Assembly (NCBI RefSeq): GCF_000196115.1
Contig: NC_005027.1
Coordinates: forward strand, 3,596,001 to 3,660,000
Reading direction: 5' to 3'
Origin: Rhodopirellula baltica SH 1
GTDB lineage: Bacteria; Planctomycetota; Planctomycetia; Pirellulales; Pirellulaceae
DNA length: 64,000 bases
Part shown: in pieces, positions 1-9,137 of the stretch
Position numbering within the stretch: position 1 is the first letter of the stretch
Layout of the letters: every line of letters begins with the position of its first letter
Position numbers and translations under genes: made by a program
The notes under the pieces: model-generated
What the model was told of the DNA's origin: nothing
Seen by the model: the letters and a program-made list of their open reading frames with translations, nothing else
Databases searched by the model: none

Positions 1-2
1 TT

Positions 3-1370
3 GGCTACATGGACATTGGTGCGAAAAACCCGGATACGTTTTATGAGACTCCCAACATCGACCGATTGTCGAAATCGGGCATGCGATTCACAGACGGCTA
101 TGCCGCCAACCCGGTCTGCAGCCCCACCCGATACAGCATCCTCACGGGCAAGTATCCGACACGCGTCGACGCGACTAATTTCTTCACCGGCACCCGCCCA
201 GGCAAATTCCGCCCCGCACCGCTGAACAACCGGATGCCACTGGAAGAAACAACGCTGGCTGAATCGCTCAAGTCATCCGGCTACGCCACCTTCTTCGCCG
301 GCAAATGGCACCTCGGACCATCAGAAGAGTATTGGCCCGAACATCAAGGCTTTGACGTTAACCAAGGTGGTCACAACGCGGGCGGACCCTACAGCGGCAA
401 AAGGTACTTCTCACCATTTGAGAACCCACGACTCGAAGACAACACGGTGGGCGAACACCTTCCCGATCGATTGGCCAAAGAAGCATCGAAGTTCATCGAA
501 CGACACAAAGACGAACCATTCCTCACCTACCTTTCGTTCTACAGCGTTCACACGCCACTGATGGCACCGCCTGAATTGGTAAAAAAATACAAAGCCAAAG
601 CAGAGCGACTCGGTCTCACCGACAAAGAGGCATTCGGCAAAGAGGAAAAACTCTGGGGAAAAGCAGAGTGGGAAGGACGTCCGGTGCGTCACCTGCAAAG
701 CCATGCAACCTATGCGGCGATGGTCGAAGCCATGGACCAGGCGGTGGGGCGTGTTCTCAAGCAAATCGATGACCTTGGACTCGCCGAAGAAACCATCGTG
801 ATCCTGACCTCAGACAACGGTGGGCTGAGCACATCTGAAGGCTGGCCAACATCAAACTTACCGCTGCGAGGTGGCAAGGGTTGGGTCTACGAAGGTGGAA
901 TCCGCGAGGCGTTCATGATCCGCGCTCCGGGTGTCACTCAACCTGGCACAACGTGCAAAGAACCAGTTTGCAGCATCGATTTCTATCCGACCATTTTGGA
1001 TCTTTGTGGCCAATCGCCACCAGCGGAAAAGATCGTTGACGGCGCATCGCTGAAACCATTGCTCCGCGGCGAACAAGCAATCGATCGCGAATCACTTTAC
1101 TGGCACTATCCTCACTACAGCAACCAAGGCGGCTTTCCCGGCGGTGCCATTCGCGAAGGCGACTGGAAGCTGATTGAACGCTACGAAGACGGCCGAGTGC
1201 ATCTTTACAACTTGCAAGAAGACATTGGCGAACTCAACGATGTCGCCGATCAAAATGCCGAGCGAGTGGCGGCGATGAGAGACCGACTGCATCGTTGGTA
1301 CAAAGACGTCGACGCGAAATTCCTGCAACCCAAAGACGGCGAAGAACCTTGGCATCCCTTCCGTGATTGA
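3..1370 (+). CDS. Sulfatase (arylsulfatase family), 5'-truncated by window edge
   Basis: Formylglycine-dependent sulfatase, probably exported, hydrolysing sulfate esters on polysaccharides or glycans. The frame is open from base 3, reading GYMDIGAKNPDTFYETPNIDRL, which is the region just after the usual DDLG metal-binding start, so the signal peptide and first metal ligands lie upstream of the window. The signature C-S-P-T-R (bases 117-131) contains the Cys that would become formylglycine, followed by TGKYPTR. GKWHLG and the metal-site motif TSDNGG are also present. The C-terminus (WKLIERYEDGRVHLYNLQED) is typical of the family. The substrate cannot be read from the sequence. It converges on the helicase gene across about 200 bases. 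Family assignment is secure. Confidence 0.93.
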   Translation, partial: GYMDIGAKNPDTFYETPNIDRLSKSGMRFTDGYAANPVCSPTRYSILTGKYPTRVDATNFFTGTRPGKFRPAPLNNRMPLEETTLAESLKSSGYATFFAGKWHLGPSEEYWPEHQGFDVNQGGHNAGGPYSGKRYFSPFENPRLEDNTVGEHLPDRLAKEASKFIERHKDEPFLTYLSFYSVHTPLMAPPELVKKYKAKAERLGLTDKEAFGKEEKLWGKAEWEGRPVRHLQSHATYAAMVEAMDQAVGRVLKQIDDLGLAEETIVILTSDNGGLSTSEGWPTSNLPLRGGKGWVYEGGIREAFMIRAPGVTQPGTTCKEPVCSIDFYPTILDLCGQSPPAEKIVDGASLKPLLRGEQAIDRESLYWHYPHYSNQGGFPGGAIREGDWKLIERYEDGRVHLYNLQEDIGELNDVADQNAERVAAMRDRLHRWYKDVDAKFLQPKDGEEPWHPFRD

Positions 1371-1575
1371 TCGCCTTCGCCAAAGAGATCACGCGTTTAT
1401 TGATATCGCTTGCTAGCGTTTCCTCGCATCTCGCACCTCTCCCGAATCGAAATTTGGGGAGAGCAACAGCGATATACGAGGTCGAGCGACGCCGGTTAGG
1501 CGTACGCGAGGGTAAGGGCCGAACGAACTTCTGAAGAACAAGCGATCGCTGACGAAACGTCCTGTACGCCACGCC

Positions 1576-3591
1576 TTAAGAACGTGATGCGCCCTGCTTC
1601 CGCTTGCGATACTTGTTCGGATTATCGGCCTGTCCGGTGATCTCGTACAGGAACATGCTCGGCTTGGTTGGGCGAGGCTTGCCCCATTTGCGACGCGTCA
1701 ACGCCAGCGACATCGTCAATTGGTCCTGAGCACGGGTGATGCCGACGTAACACAAACGCCGCTCTTCGGCGATGTCTTCGTCCATCCCACCTTTCAACGT
1801 TCGACTGTGCGGCAAGATGCCATCTTCCATCCCGACCATGTAAACGACCGGGAACTCCAATCCTTTGGCTGCGTGCATGGTCAACAACCACACCGCGTTC
1901 TTCATCGCCAACTTATCTTTTTCGCTGCCCATTTCTCGACCGGCCAGCGCAATGTCGGACAAGAACCCCGACAGATCCGGCTCTTCATTCTTATCCTCGT
2001 ATGCGGCGACCGCGTTGGCAACTTCGCCAATCGATGCCATTCGCGATTCGCGCTCATCAGGCTGGTCATACAGCCGAGCGATCTCATCCGCGTAGGCGGT
2101 CCGCTGCAACAGCGTTTCCAAACCTTCTCGCATCGTTTCGTTTGCCAACCGTTGCTGCACATCGCCCAGCAATTGCTTCAGCTGATCAATTCCCCGAAGA
2201 GCGGCAGGGGTCAGGTCCGCGACGGATTCGGGATCGTTCATGACCTGCCAAACGGGGATCCCCTTCGACACGGCGCGATCAACAAGCATCCGCACGGACT
2301 TGTTACTCAGTCCTCGAGCGGGCGTGTTGATCACACGAAGCAACGAGATCTCATCGTCGGGCTGATTGATCCACTTCAAATACGCGACAATGTCACGGAC
2401 TTCACGCCGGTCAAAAAATGACTGGCTACCCAACATCACATACGGCACATCATGCTTTCGCAATTCCGTCTCGAACAAACGAGGCTGTTCGTTGGTGCGA
2501 AATAGGATGGCGATATCCTTGGGCTGGATGTGTTCGTTTTCTATCAGGTGTTTGATTTCACGAACGACCGTTTCGGCCTCAGCTTGTTCATCTTTGTGCT
2601 GCACAATCCGAGGACGCTTGCCTGATGGGCGAAACGGCTTGAGCACTTTGTCGTGACGGACTGTGTTGAAATCAATCAACGTATTGGCCATCTCCAAGAT
2701 CGCACCGGTGCTGCGATAGTTGTCTTCCAACCAAACCACTTCCGCATCCGGCCAATCCTTGCTGAAGCTGAGAATGTGCGACACGTCCGCACCACGCCAT
2801 GCATAGATCGACTGGTCATCGTCGCCGACGACACAAAGGTTCCGATGCACCTCCGTCAGGTGTTTGGTGATCCGGTACTGGCTGCCGTTGGTGTCTTGAT
2901 ATTCGTCAACCAACACATGGTCGTACTTGCCCGCTTCGCGGTCGCGAATGTCCGTGTGCTCAGCGAACAACGTCTCGGTGTGCAGCAGCAAGTCATCAAA
3001 ATCCATCGCCCCGCGAGCACGCAATCCATTTTGATATCGGCGGTAACCCGACGCGGCAAAATGCTCTTTGTCGGTGCTGGCGATGCTCATCGCTTGTTCT
3101 GGAAACACCGAAGCGCTCTTCCAACCGCTGATGATTGAAAGCATGTCACCGGGTTTCAATGCCGTGTTCGGCAAACGAAGCTCACGCAGAATCGCACGCG
3201 CCAGCGACTCTTGGTCACTGCGGTCGTAAATTGCGAAGGTCGCGGGAAAACCAATCGCGGGCGCATGCTCGCGGAGGATCCTCACGCACTGAGCGTGAAA
3301 CGTGCTGATCGTGGGCTTTGGCGGGGCCTTTTGGCCACGTTTCCGCTTTTGATTTTTGTAGCCCAGCAGTTCGCCGACGCGATCCTGCATTTCACCAGCC
3401 GCTTTGTTGGTGAACGTCACCGCCAAAATACGATCAGGCTTCACGCCGTGCTTGATCAGGTTCGCAATGCGAAACGTCACGACGCGGGTTTTTCCCGTGC
3501 CAGCACCGGCGAGCACCAGAAGCGGGCCAGACAATGTCTGCACCGCTTTGGCTTGTGGCGGATTCAGACCCGCAACATCAAACGTGCTCAA
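1576..3591 (-). CDS. pcrA: UvrD/PcrA/Rep-type ATP-dependent DNA helicase
   Basis: Superfamily 1A 3'-5' DNA helicase acting in repair and replication restart. The motifs appear in order: Q-motif GLNPPQ near residue 8, Walker A GAGTGKT (about 29-35), TFTNKAA, Walker B DEYQDTN, motif III GDDDQSIYAWRGAD, NYRST, TMHAAKGLEF and VGITRA. At 671 aa it is the size of E. coli Rep and somewhat shorter than most UvrD/PcrA, so the exact orthologue is uncertain. TTG is the only plausible start: the frame has a stop 8 codons upstream and no ATG or GTG between, and the Q-motif must be retained. It lies 25 bases downstream of rpmA in the same direction. Confidence 0.93.
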   Translation of the reverse strand: MSTFDVAGLNPPQAKAVQTLSGPLLVLAGAGTGKTRVVTFRIANLIKHGVKPDRILAVTFTNKAAGEMQDRVGELLGYKNQKRKRGQKAPPKPTISTFHAQCVRILREHAPAIGFPATFAIYDRSDQESLARAILRELRLPNTALKPGDMLSIISGWKSASVFPEQAMSIASTDKEHFAASGYRRYQNGLRARGAMDFDDLLLHTETLFAEHTDIRDREAGKYDHVLVDEYQDTNGSQYRITKHLTEVHRNLCVVGDDDQSIYAWRGADVSHILSFSKDWPDAEVVWLEDNYRSTGAILEMANTLIDFNTVRHDKVLKPFRPSGKRPRIVQHKDEQAEAETVVREIKHLIENEHIQPKDIAILFRTNEQPRLFETELRKHDVPYVMLGSQSFFDRREVRDIVAYLKWINQPDDEISLLRVINTPARGLSNKSVRMLVDRAVSKGIPVWQVMNDPESVADLTPAALRGIDQLKQLLGDVQQRLANETMREGLETLLQRTAYADEIARLYDQPDERESRMASIGEVANAVAAYEDKNEEPDLSGFLSDIALAGREMGSEKDKLAMKNAVWLLTMHAAKGLEFPVVYMVGMEDGILPHSRTLKGGMDEDIAEERRLCYVGITRAQDQLTMSLALTRRKWGKPRPTKPSMFLYEITGQADNPNKYRKRKQGASRS

Positions 3592-3616
3592 GGAAGAAGA
3601 ATCAGCCGGTTTTTAT

Positions 3617-3862
3617 TCAGGCAACGTCAATGTTGACGCGACGACCTTCGCGGTCAAAACGGACTTTGCCGTCGACCAATGCGAACAAGGTGTAGTCGTT
3701 GCCCATTCCAACACCAGCACCGGGATGGAACTTCGTTCCAACCTGACGGACCAAGATGTTGCCGGCGATTACAGCTTCACCGCCGAATTTCTTGACACCA
3801 CGACGTTGCGCGTTGCTGTCACGACCGTTGCGGCTGCTGCCCTGACCCTTTTTGTGTGCCAT
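3617..3862 (-). CDS. rpmA: 50S ribosomal protein L27 (bL27)
   Basis: Large-subunit ribosomal protein near the peptidyl-transferase centre. The 81-aa product begins [16 protein letters not shown] and carries the family signature region [21 protein letters not shown]. The length is normal, and the N-terminus starts directly with AHKKG, with no cleavable extension of the kind seen in Firmicutes. In most bacteria rpmA follows rplU (L21), but here the upstream neighbour (58 bases away) is an exported protein of unknown function, so the pair is broken. The helicase gene follows after 25 bases. Confidence 0.97.
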   Translation of the reverse strand: MAHKKGQGSSRNGRDSNAQRRGVKKFGGEAVIAGNILVRQVGTKFHPGAGVGMGNDYTLFALVDGKVRFDREGRRVNIDVA

Positions 3863-3920
3863 CGAAGTTCTGCGTTTTGATCAGTGAAAAATGGTTGTAG
3901 ATTTTTGAGAGGTCGAGAGA

Positions 3921-4991
3921 TTAGCGGAACGTCCACGTGTAATCAAGTCGTTGTTCCAGCCCATATTGATCCAGCATGTACTTTTGCTCTTCCGGATCCG
4001 AATACGCGGGTACGCCAAAGCGAACACGGTCTTCCGTTTGGTTCATTCTGTCGCCGGGGCGGTAGAAGTTCAACGTCAATGCTTTGCGGCGATAGGGTGC
4101 GTCTTCGCCTTCCCCGTCCTGTTCGAATGCATTCGTCAAACCGAACACGTCGATTGAGAAGAAATCCAAACCAGGTTCCACATCCACCCAAGTCGCCACC
4201 CCCCAAACGCCAGGTGCGCTCTCATCAGAGGTCCGTGGAATCTTGACCGTGCTGATGTCGACCGAATTGTGCAACGGAGCGGTGATTTGCTCGCGAATTG
4301 CGATTCGATCACGGGCGACCGGCAAAATTTGATCGACATAACTGCGATCGCTTTCGTGATCCCTCAGCACCAACATCGGGAAGAATCGGCGAGAGCTGTA
4401 GCTGACCGATTCGATTCGTTGGTAGATCGGATTGTCCGGGTCATCGACGGCGGGACGCAAATCGCCGCCACGGTAACGAACGCGATAGACCATGTAATGC
4501 ACCAGTTTGCGTTGCATTCGGCCGTCTGGACGAGGCACATCGAGGTACATTTGGCGGAGTGGTTTGAACGAAAATTCGAAACAAAAGATTTCGCGACGCA
4601 AAATCACTTGTTTCGCCATTTCTTCCAGCGTTCGAGAACGCGGCTCGAAATGAGGCTCGCCATTGGGATGATTGTCGCTCTGCCAAGCGATCTCCGGATG
4701 GCTGTTGATGATCGATTTCAGGGTCAACGGACCGTCGAAGGTTTCCTTCGGATCCGGAGCCGGCGGAATCGCCGTCACCACTCCCGGCGCGAACTCCGTT
4801 TGCACCTTGGTCGACGGAGCAGCCTCTTGTGCGTGTGCGAAACCACAAATGGTGCTCGCCGAGATGCATATCGCGACAGCAACGACCGATTTTTGGCTCC
4901 ATCGCGCCATCACGCCGGTCCAGCCCCACCTCGGCGGCAAGCCGGCCGAAGAGGCGTCCAAAGATCGAGTTCGTGTGGCGATGATTGACAT
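3921..4991 (-). CDS. Exported protein of unknown function (356 aa)
   Basis: Not recognised as a named family. The N-terminal part contains a hydrophobic segment (VVAVAICISASTICGFAHA) ending in an AHA-QE signal-peptidase-like site, so the mature protein is probably exported. If translation starts at the internal ATG (base 4910, MARWSQKS) the signal peptide has ordinary length; the first ATG would leave an unusually long leader. The mature part is soluble and rich in Arg, Pro and aromatic residues, with no visible catalytic motif. It lies 12 bases downstream of the next leftward gene, so the two are very likely co-transcribed and may share an envelope role. Confidence 0.8.
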   Translation of the reverse strand: MSIIATRTRSLDASSAGLPPRWGWTGVMARWSQKSVVAVAICISASTICGFAHAQEAAPSTKVQTEFAPGVVTAIPPAPDPKETFDGPLTLKSIINSHPEIAWQSDNHPNGEPHFEPRSRTLEEMAKQVILRREIFCFEFSFKPLRQMYLDVPRPDGRMQRKLVHYMVYRVRYRGGDLRPAVDDPDNPIYQRIESVSYSSRRFFPMLVLRDHESDRSYVDQILPVARDRIAIREQITAPLHNSVDISTVKIPRTSDESAPGVWGVATWVDVEPGLDFFSIDVFGLTNAFEQDGEGEDAPYRRKALTLNFYRPGDRMNQTEDRVRFGVPAYSDPEEQKYMLDQYGLEQRLDYTWTFR

Positions 4992-5003
4992 GAAAAGCCG
5001 TCG

Positions 5004-6617
5004 TTAACGCTTGGTCGTGGGAAGGTCACTGGCTGAGATTACGTGCTCCGGGCGATTTTTGCTCGGATCCACCAAGTCAGCTGCGTCCAATCTTAATTGC
5101 TGGCCGGCCGAGGAAGCTGTTTCCGTGCCGTCCAAGCCGGATTTTTCTGCTGGATCGAGGTCGTTTTCCTCGCCTGCGGTGACCGCTGGCCCAGCCCACT
5201 GCAATGATGCCGCCAACTGGACGTCCGAACCGTTCAAATCATTCACGCTCTCGCCTTCCATCGTCAGGGTGGCTTGGACGCGGCGTCCCGAATCGTCGCT
5301 GAAGTGCATCATGATCCACTGGATCGGAATCCCCTCCACTTCGCCCGTCGCAGTGATGTGCAAAACTCGCAGCCCGGAATCGGACAGCTGCTCTTCGGAT
5401 CGCACCAATTGGTCGAGCTGCTTGTCCAAAGTTCGCTGAACGTCTGCTTCAAATGCTTCCAGTGTCAGCTGGTTGCCTTCCGGTAGACGCGGCAAAGCTC
5501 GCAAATTGCACTGTGCAATGCTTTGCTCGTTCTCGATCATTCGCAAAATCGCCTGTCCAGCACCATCCTGCATGATTCGCCAACGACGATCCAAGAGCGC
5601 TGATACGCCGATCTTTTCACAATCCACAGTCATCAGCATTCGGTCCGACGGTGGCGGCGAATCAAAATCAATCGCGACTGCCGAACTCGGCAAGACCTGG
5701 GGTTTTTCAAGCGGTTTACGAATCATTCGAATCGTCGCGGTGACGTCAAAACCAGGTTCAGCCATTCCGATTTCGCGAGTTTCGTGGATGGCAACCGCCG
5801 CCCAAGTGACCGTGCGAGAGGAATGCTGGAACGTCAATTTCCCCAGCACTCGCAATTGCGTCGGAACGCCGCTGACCGAACCATCCATCTTTCCCTGAAA
5901 CTGCAACTTCGCATTGCTGGCATCGTTGGAAACCAAGCTGATTTCGACATCGCTTTTGACCACGCCACTCAGGTTGAACACTGACGCCAAATCATTCGAA
6001 TCCAAGGCGACCTTTTCACCAATCGACAGCGTTTGAGTTGGCAGAAGTCGGTCGAGAGCAACGCTGGCGATGGGAGTCCGCAGCAGATCCAGCTCGTCGT
6101 GATTCAAATAGTCGTCAGAGGCATAAATCGCCTCTGGCAGTGTGTCACGACGAGCCACCACCAGTCCCAAGTTGTCACGCAATTCGGTGGTCTGATCCAT
6201 CCGGCTCAATCGGCTCACTCCCTGAGCCGAGTGGTAATGCCGTTCGGCCGCGATGATGGGCGATTCCATATCGGCGTTCTTTGGCCGCAGATAACGCTCC
6301 TCGTAGTCCAATGCCACTTTGGCCGTGATTGGCAATTGTTGCTTGGTGCTCGGTTTCGCAGTCAGGGCGAGCAATGGATCCTTAGTCAGATTGACATTGC
6401 CTTTAACGTCCATTTCCATTCGAACGCGGTAGAGCCCAAGATCCAAACGCGGGCGGAGAATCACATCGTTCGTCGTCGATGAACCTGCCGCAGCGGCTAT
6501 CTTGCTCGTTCCCAATGTCCCAGCCATGCCGCCGATTGCGACCAACCGTCCCAGGAACGCACGGCGTGATGCGGGCGAAGAATTCGGAGTGACATGTTTA
6601 GAAGTCGAATTCGTCAT
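5004..6617 (-). CDS. Tat-exported protein of unknown function (537 aa)
   Basis: The N-terminus has a twin-arginine signal (SRRAFLGRLVAIGGMAGTLG, residues 18-37) followed by an Ala-rich cleavage region, so the protein should be exported folded. The rest is a soluble beta-rich-looking sequence with no recognised domain or catalytic motif. It heads a leftward run with the 356-aa exported protein 12 bases downstream. The long upstream region separates it from the divergent sigma factor gene. Function unknown. Confidence 0.82.
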   Translation of the reverse strand: MTNSTSKHVTPNSSPASRRAFLGRLVAIGGMAGTLGTSKIAAAAGSSTTNDVILRPRLDLGLYRVRMEMDVKGNVNLTKDPLLALTAKPSTKQQLPITAKVALDYEERYLRPKNADMESPIIAAERHYHSAQGVSRLSRMDQTTELRDNLGLVVARRDTLPEAIYASDDYLNHDELDLLRTPIASVALDRLLPTQTLSIGEKVALDSNDLASVFNLSGVVKSDVEISLVSNDASNAKLQFQGKMDGSVSGVPTQLRVLGKLTFQHSSRTVTWAAVAIHETREIGMAEPGFDVTATIRMIRKPLEKPQVLPSSAVAIDFDSPPPSDRMLMTVDCEKIGVSALLDRRWRIMQDGAGQAILRMIENEQSIAQCNLRALPRLPEGNQLTLEAFEADVQRTLDKQLDQLVRSEEQLSDSGLRVLHITATGEVEGIPIQWIMMHFSDDSGRRVQATLTMEGESVNDLNGSDVQLAASLQWAGPAVTAGEENDLDPAEKSGLDGTETASSAGQQLRLDAADLVDPSKNRPEHVISASDLPTTKR

Positions 6618-6760
6618 GATCTATTCAGCGGATTGGCGGCAGAGTCGAAAATCGCGCGACCGCATCGCAGCAGCGGTCTCAATCTGTTCAATCGGCTCGA
6701 CCGGTTCTCGCGGTTGATCCGATCTCGCTCTTCTTGCCGGCTTTCTCATTGTGAGACCGC

Positions 6761-6788
6761 CAAAGTTTCAAACTGATTGTAAACTTTG
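6761..6788. promoter_or_regulatory. Inverted repeat CAAAGTTT / AAACTTTG
   Basis: Perfect 8-bp inverted repeat with a 12-base spacer in the divergent intergenic region, 143 bases upstream of the leftward Tat-protein gene. It could be a dimeric regulator's operator or a weak stem. No U-tract follows on either side, so a terminator is unlikely. Confidence 0.3.
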
Positions 6789-7321
6789 CACTTTTTTGGC
6801 AGCGACAAGGACACTTGCCGCACGCCCAAAAATTTTGTGCGACCGAAAACCAAGCGTTTTGCGGGACACTTGCAAAGTCAAATGCGATTTTCGACTTTGG
6901 GAGCGTCGTTTGGCCTGAAACTTTCACTAGTGACCCTCCGTCCTGATTTGGGCAAGGTAGCCGCGCATTTCGACAGGTTCACTTTCGGTTTGACACTGGG
7001 TCAACGAGGGAAACTTGGCGACGTGTCGGAGACGAAAAAACTCGTCTTTTTCGCTATCAACGGTGGTCTCAGCGAACTCTCGATGAGATCACACGCTCTA
7101 ATCAGTACAGCCCACGAAGTCTGCCGAAATTCAGTGCTCTGTTGCTCGGTTTTCTTCAACTGGCGCGGCACGGAGTCGCGCCGGAAGAGACGGTGGTGAG
7201 AAATTGGATGGTTTTTGAGAACCCCCTTTTTGGTGGTTTCAAAGACAAAGTCTCTCCGCTCGATCTAACCGATCGTCTTATGGATAAGGCGACCTCCGGG
7301 CAAATTGGATTGACGTGCTGA

Positions 7322-7337
7322 CGACCCGCCGGGGTCG
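7322..7337 (+). promoter_or_regulatory. Leader hairpin before sigma factor gene
   Basis: Six-bp GC-rich stem CGACCC/GGGTCG closing a GCCG loop, 43 bases before the ATG of the sigma-70 gene. It would fold in the 5' leader of the mRNA. No U-run follows. Any regulatory role is inference. Confidence 0.3.
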
Positions 7338-7380
7338 CAAGGACAACGGCACGGGCAATCTGGCATGGGAAACCTAGATT

Positions 7381-9054
7381 ATGCATACGTCTTACCGAAA
7401 CATTGCTGTCAAAGAACTTCGCGATCAACTGTCTCGCTTTAGCCCTCGAGCCAAGAAGATCGAACAGTCGTTGTTGGCCGAGAAATTGCTGTCGGAAATT
7501 CAGCCCGATCGCGATTACTCGATGGACTACGTCACGTTCCGTATCACCAATTACCGCCCCGAATCATCGTTGCGACAAACAATCGCGTCGGCTGATTTGG
7601 TTCACGACCTGCGTTTGCTAATCGAAGACCTCTCCGACTCGGCCGACATCGGCGCCAACGAGGCCGGCGAACACGTTCATACCGTGGCCGATCTCAGCCG
7701 CAATTTTCACGTTTCAACCAAGACAATCAGCCGCTGGCGCGATGCAGGTTTGGTCAGCCGCAAATTCCTCTTTGGCAAACGCAAACGCGTTGGATTCCTC
7801 AACAGCAGCGTCGATCGATTCATCGCAAACAACCGCGACAAAGTCCGCCGTGGCGAACGCTTCAGCCAACTGACCGACAATGAAAAGACCGAGATGGTCG
7901 AACGTGCTAGGCAATTGGTCGAAGGCGGCGCCACCTTCGCCGAAGTGATCCAGCAAATCGCGACGATCATGCATCGTTCACCTGAAACGGTTCGCTACAC
8001 GCTGAAGAATTTCGACGCTAAAAATCGCCAACTGGCAATCTTCCCTCATCACCGGGAAACGCTCAGCGACGAAGACAAGCGAGTCATTCACCAATTGCAA
8101 TTGCACGGTGCGACCATCCCGCAACTGTGCAAACGATTCAAACGAACTCGAACCAGCATCCAGCGGATTTTGAACGAAGTTCGAATGCAGCATTTGCTCG
8201 AGATGCCTCTCGAGTACATCTACAACGAAGACTTCGAAGACGCCTCTCGCGAAAACGAGTACTTGGCTGAGATGCCCGTTTCCGAGACGGCTCGCAAAGT
8301 ACGCGCACCTTCGGAATTGCCAAGCTACTTGGCTGCGTTGTACGACGTGCCTTTGCTAACGCGGGAACAAGAGGGTCACCTCTTCCGCAAAATGAACTAC
8401 TTGAAACACCGTGCAAACAAACTGCGTCAGTCGTTGACAGACGCCGACCGCATGGACACCGCAGTGATGGACCAAATCCAATCACTGTACGAAGAAGCGG
8501 TCAAAGTGAAGAACAAGATCGTACAGGCAAACTTGCGTTTGGTTGTTTCCATCGCGAAACGCCACGTTGCATCGGCGGAGGATTTCTTCTCGCTGATCAG
8601 CGACGGCAACATGTCCTTGATCCGTGCGGTCGAGAAATTTGATTACTCGCGTGGCAATAAGTTCAGTACCTATGCCTCTTGGGCGATCATGAAAAACTTC
8701 GCTCGGACCATTCCGAACGAGTTCAAACATCGCGATCGTTTCCGAGCGACGCCGGACGAGATGTTCGTCGCACATCAAGACGAACGTTTGGACCCGTATT
8801 TGGAAGAGACGGTTCAATTGCAACGTCAACGTGAGTTGGCTCGCATCTTGGATCGACTGGATGAACGCGAACAAAAGATCATCACAGCTCGCTTTGGTCT
8901 ACAACGCGGCGTGGAACCGTTGACCTTGAAAGAGGTCGGCGAAGAAATGGGCGTGACCAAGGAACGCGTTCGTCAGTTGGAAGCTCGTGCACTGAGCAAA
9001 CTTCGCGATGCAGCACGAGATGCCAAGATCGATGTCGAACTGGGTGCCAGCTGA
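7381..9054 (+). CDS. Sigma-70 family RNA polymerase sigma factor with N-terminal HTH segments
   Basis: Transcription initiation factor of 557 aa. The C-terminal half is sigma-70: region 1.2-like (about 314-348), region 2 (about 372-445, with [14 protein letters not shown] and FSTYASWAIMKNFAR) and region 4 with its HTH (about 483-545, GVTKERVRQLEARALSKLR). Between regions 2 and 4 only about 37 residues remain, so a full region 3 is absent. The first 270 residues are unlike ordinary sigma factors and look like three successive helix-turn-helix segments: a MerR/excisionase-like one at about 100-150 (TVADLSRNFHVSTKTISRWR), one at about 166-210 and one at about 228-265. It is distinct from the principal factor at 28680-30269. 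Its regulon is unknown. The start codon lacks a strong Shine-Dalgarno sequence. Confidence 0.88.
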   Translation: MHTSYRNIAVKELRDQLSRFSPRAKKIEQSLLAEKLLSEIQPDRDYSMDYVTFRITNYRPESSLRQTIASADLVHDLRLLIEDLSDSADIGANEAGEHVHTVADLSRNFHVSTKTISRWRDAGLVSRKFLFGKRKRVGFLNSSVDRFIANNRDKVRRGERFSQLTDNEKTEMVERARQLVEGGATFAEVIQQIATIMHRSPETVRYTLKNFDAKNRQLAIFPHHRETLSDEDKRVIHQLQLHGATIPQLCKRFKRTRTSIQRILNEVRMQHLLEMPLEYIYNEDFEDASRENEYLAEMPVSETARKVRAPSELPSYLAALYDVPLLTREQEGHLFRKMNYLKHRANKLRQSLTDADRMDTAVMDQIQSLYEEAVKVKNKIVQANLRLVVSIAKRHVASAEDFFSLISDGNMSLIRAVEKFDYSRGNKFSTYASWAIMKNFARTIPNEFKHRDRFRATPDEMFVAHQDERLDPYLEETVQLQRQRELARILDRLDEREQKIITARFGLQRGVEPLTLKEVGEEMGVTKERVRQLEARALSKLRDAARDAKIDVELGAS

Positions 9055-9137
9055 ACTCGATTGACTTCACCCAAAGCAGTTCATTGAGCTAGACTGGGAG
9101 GCTTCTTTCCCCCACCTCCCACCTAGCTTTTTCGCTC

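Larger units (their letters stand above)
6618..7380. other. Long intergenic region upstream of a divergent pair
   Basis: 763 bases between two divergent genes with no convincing ORF. Candidate signals are an 8-bp perfect inverted repeat (6761-6768 / 6781-6788) and a short hairpin about 45 bases before the sigma factor start (7322-7337). The length suggests a long leader or complex promoter for the sigma factor gene. I did not identify a riboswitch. Confidence 0.5.

Noticed and set aside
6786-7199. 137-aa open frame in the leader of the sigma factor gene
   Set aside because: No recognisable domain, no ribosome binding site, and composition like random translation of non-coding DNA; a minus-strand frame overlaps it equally well.
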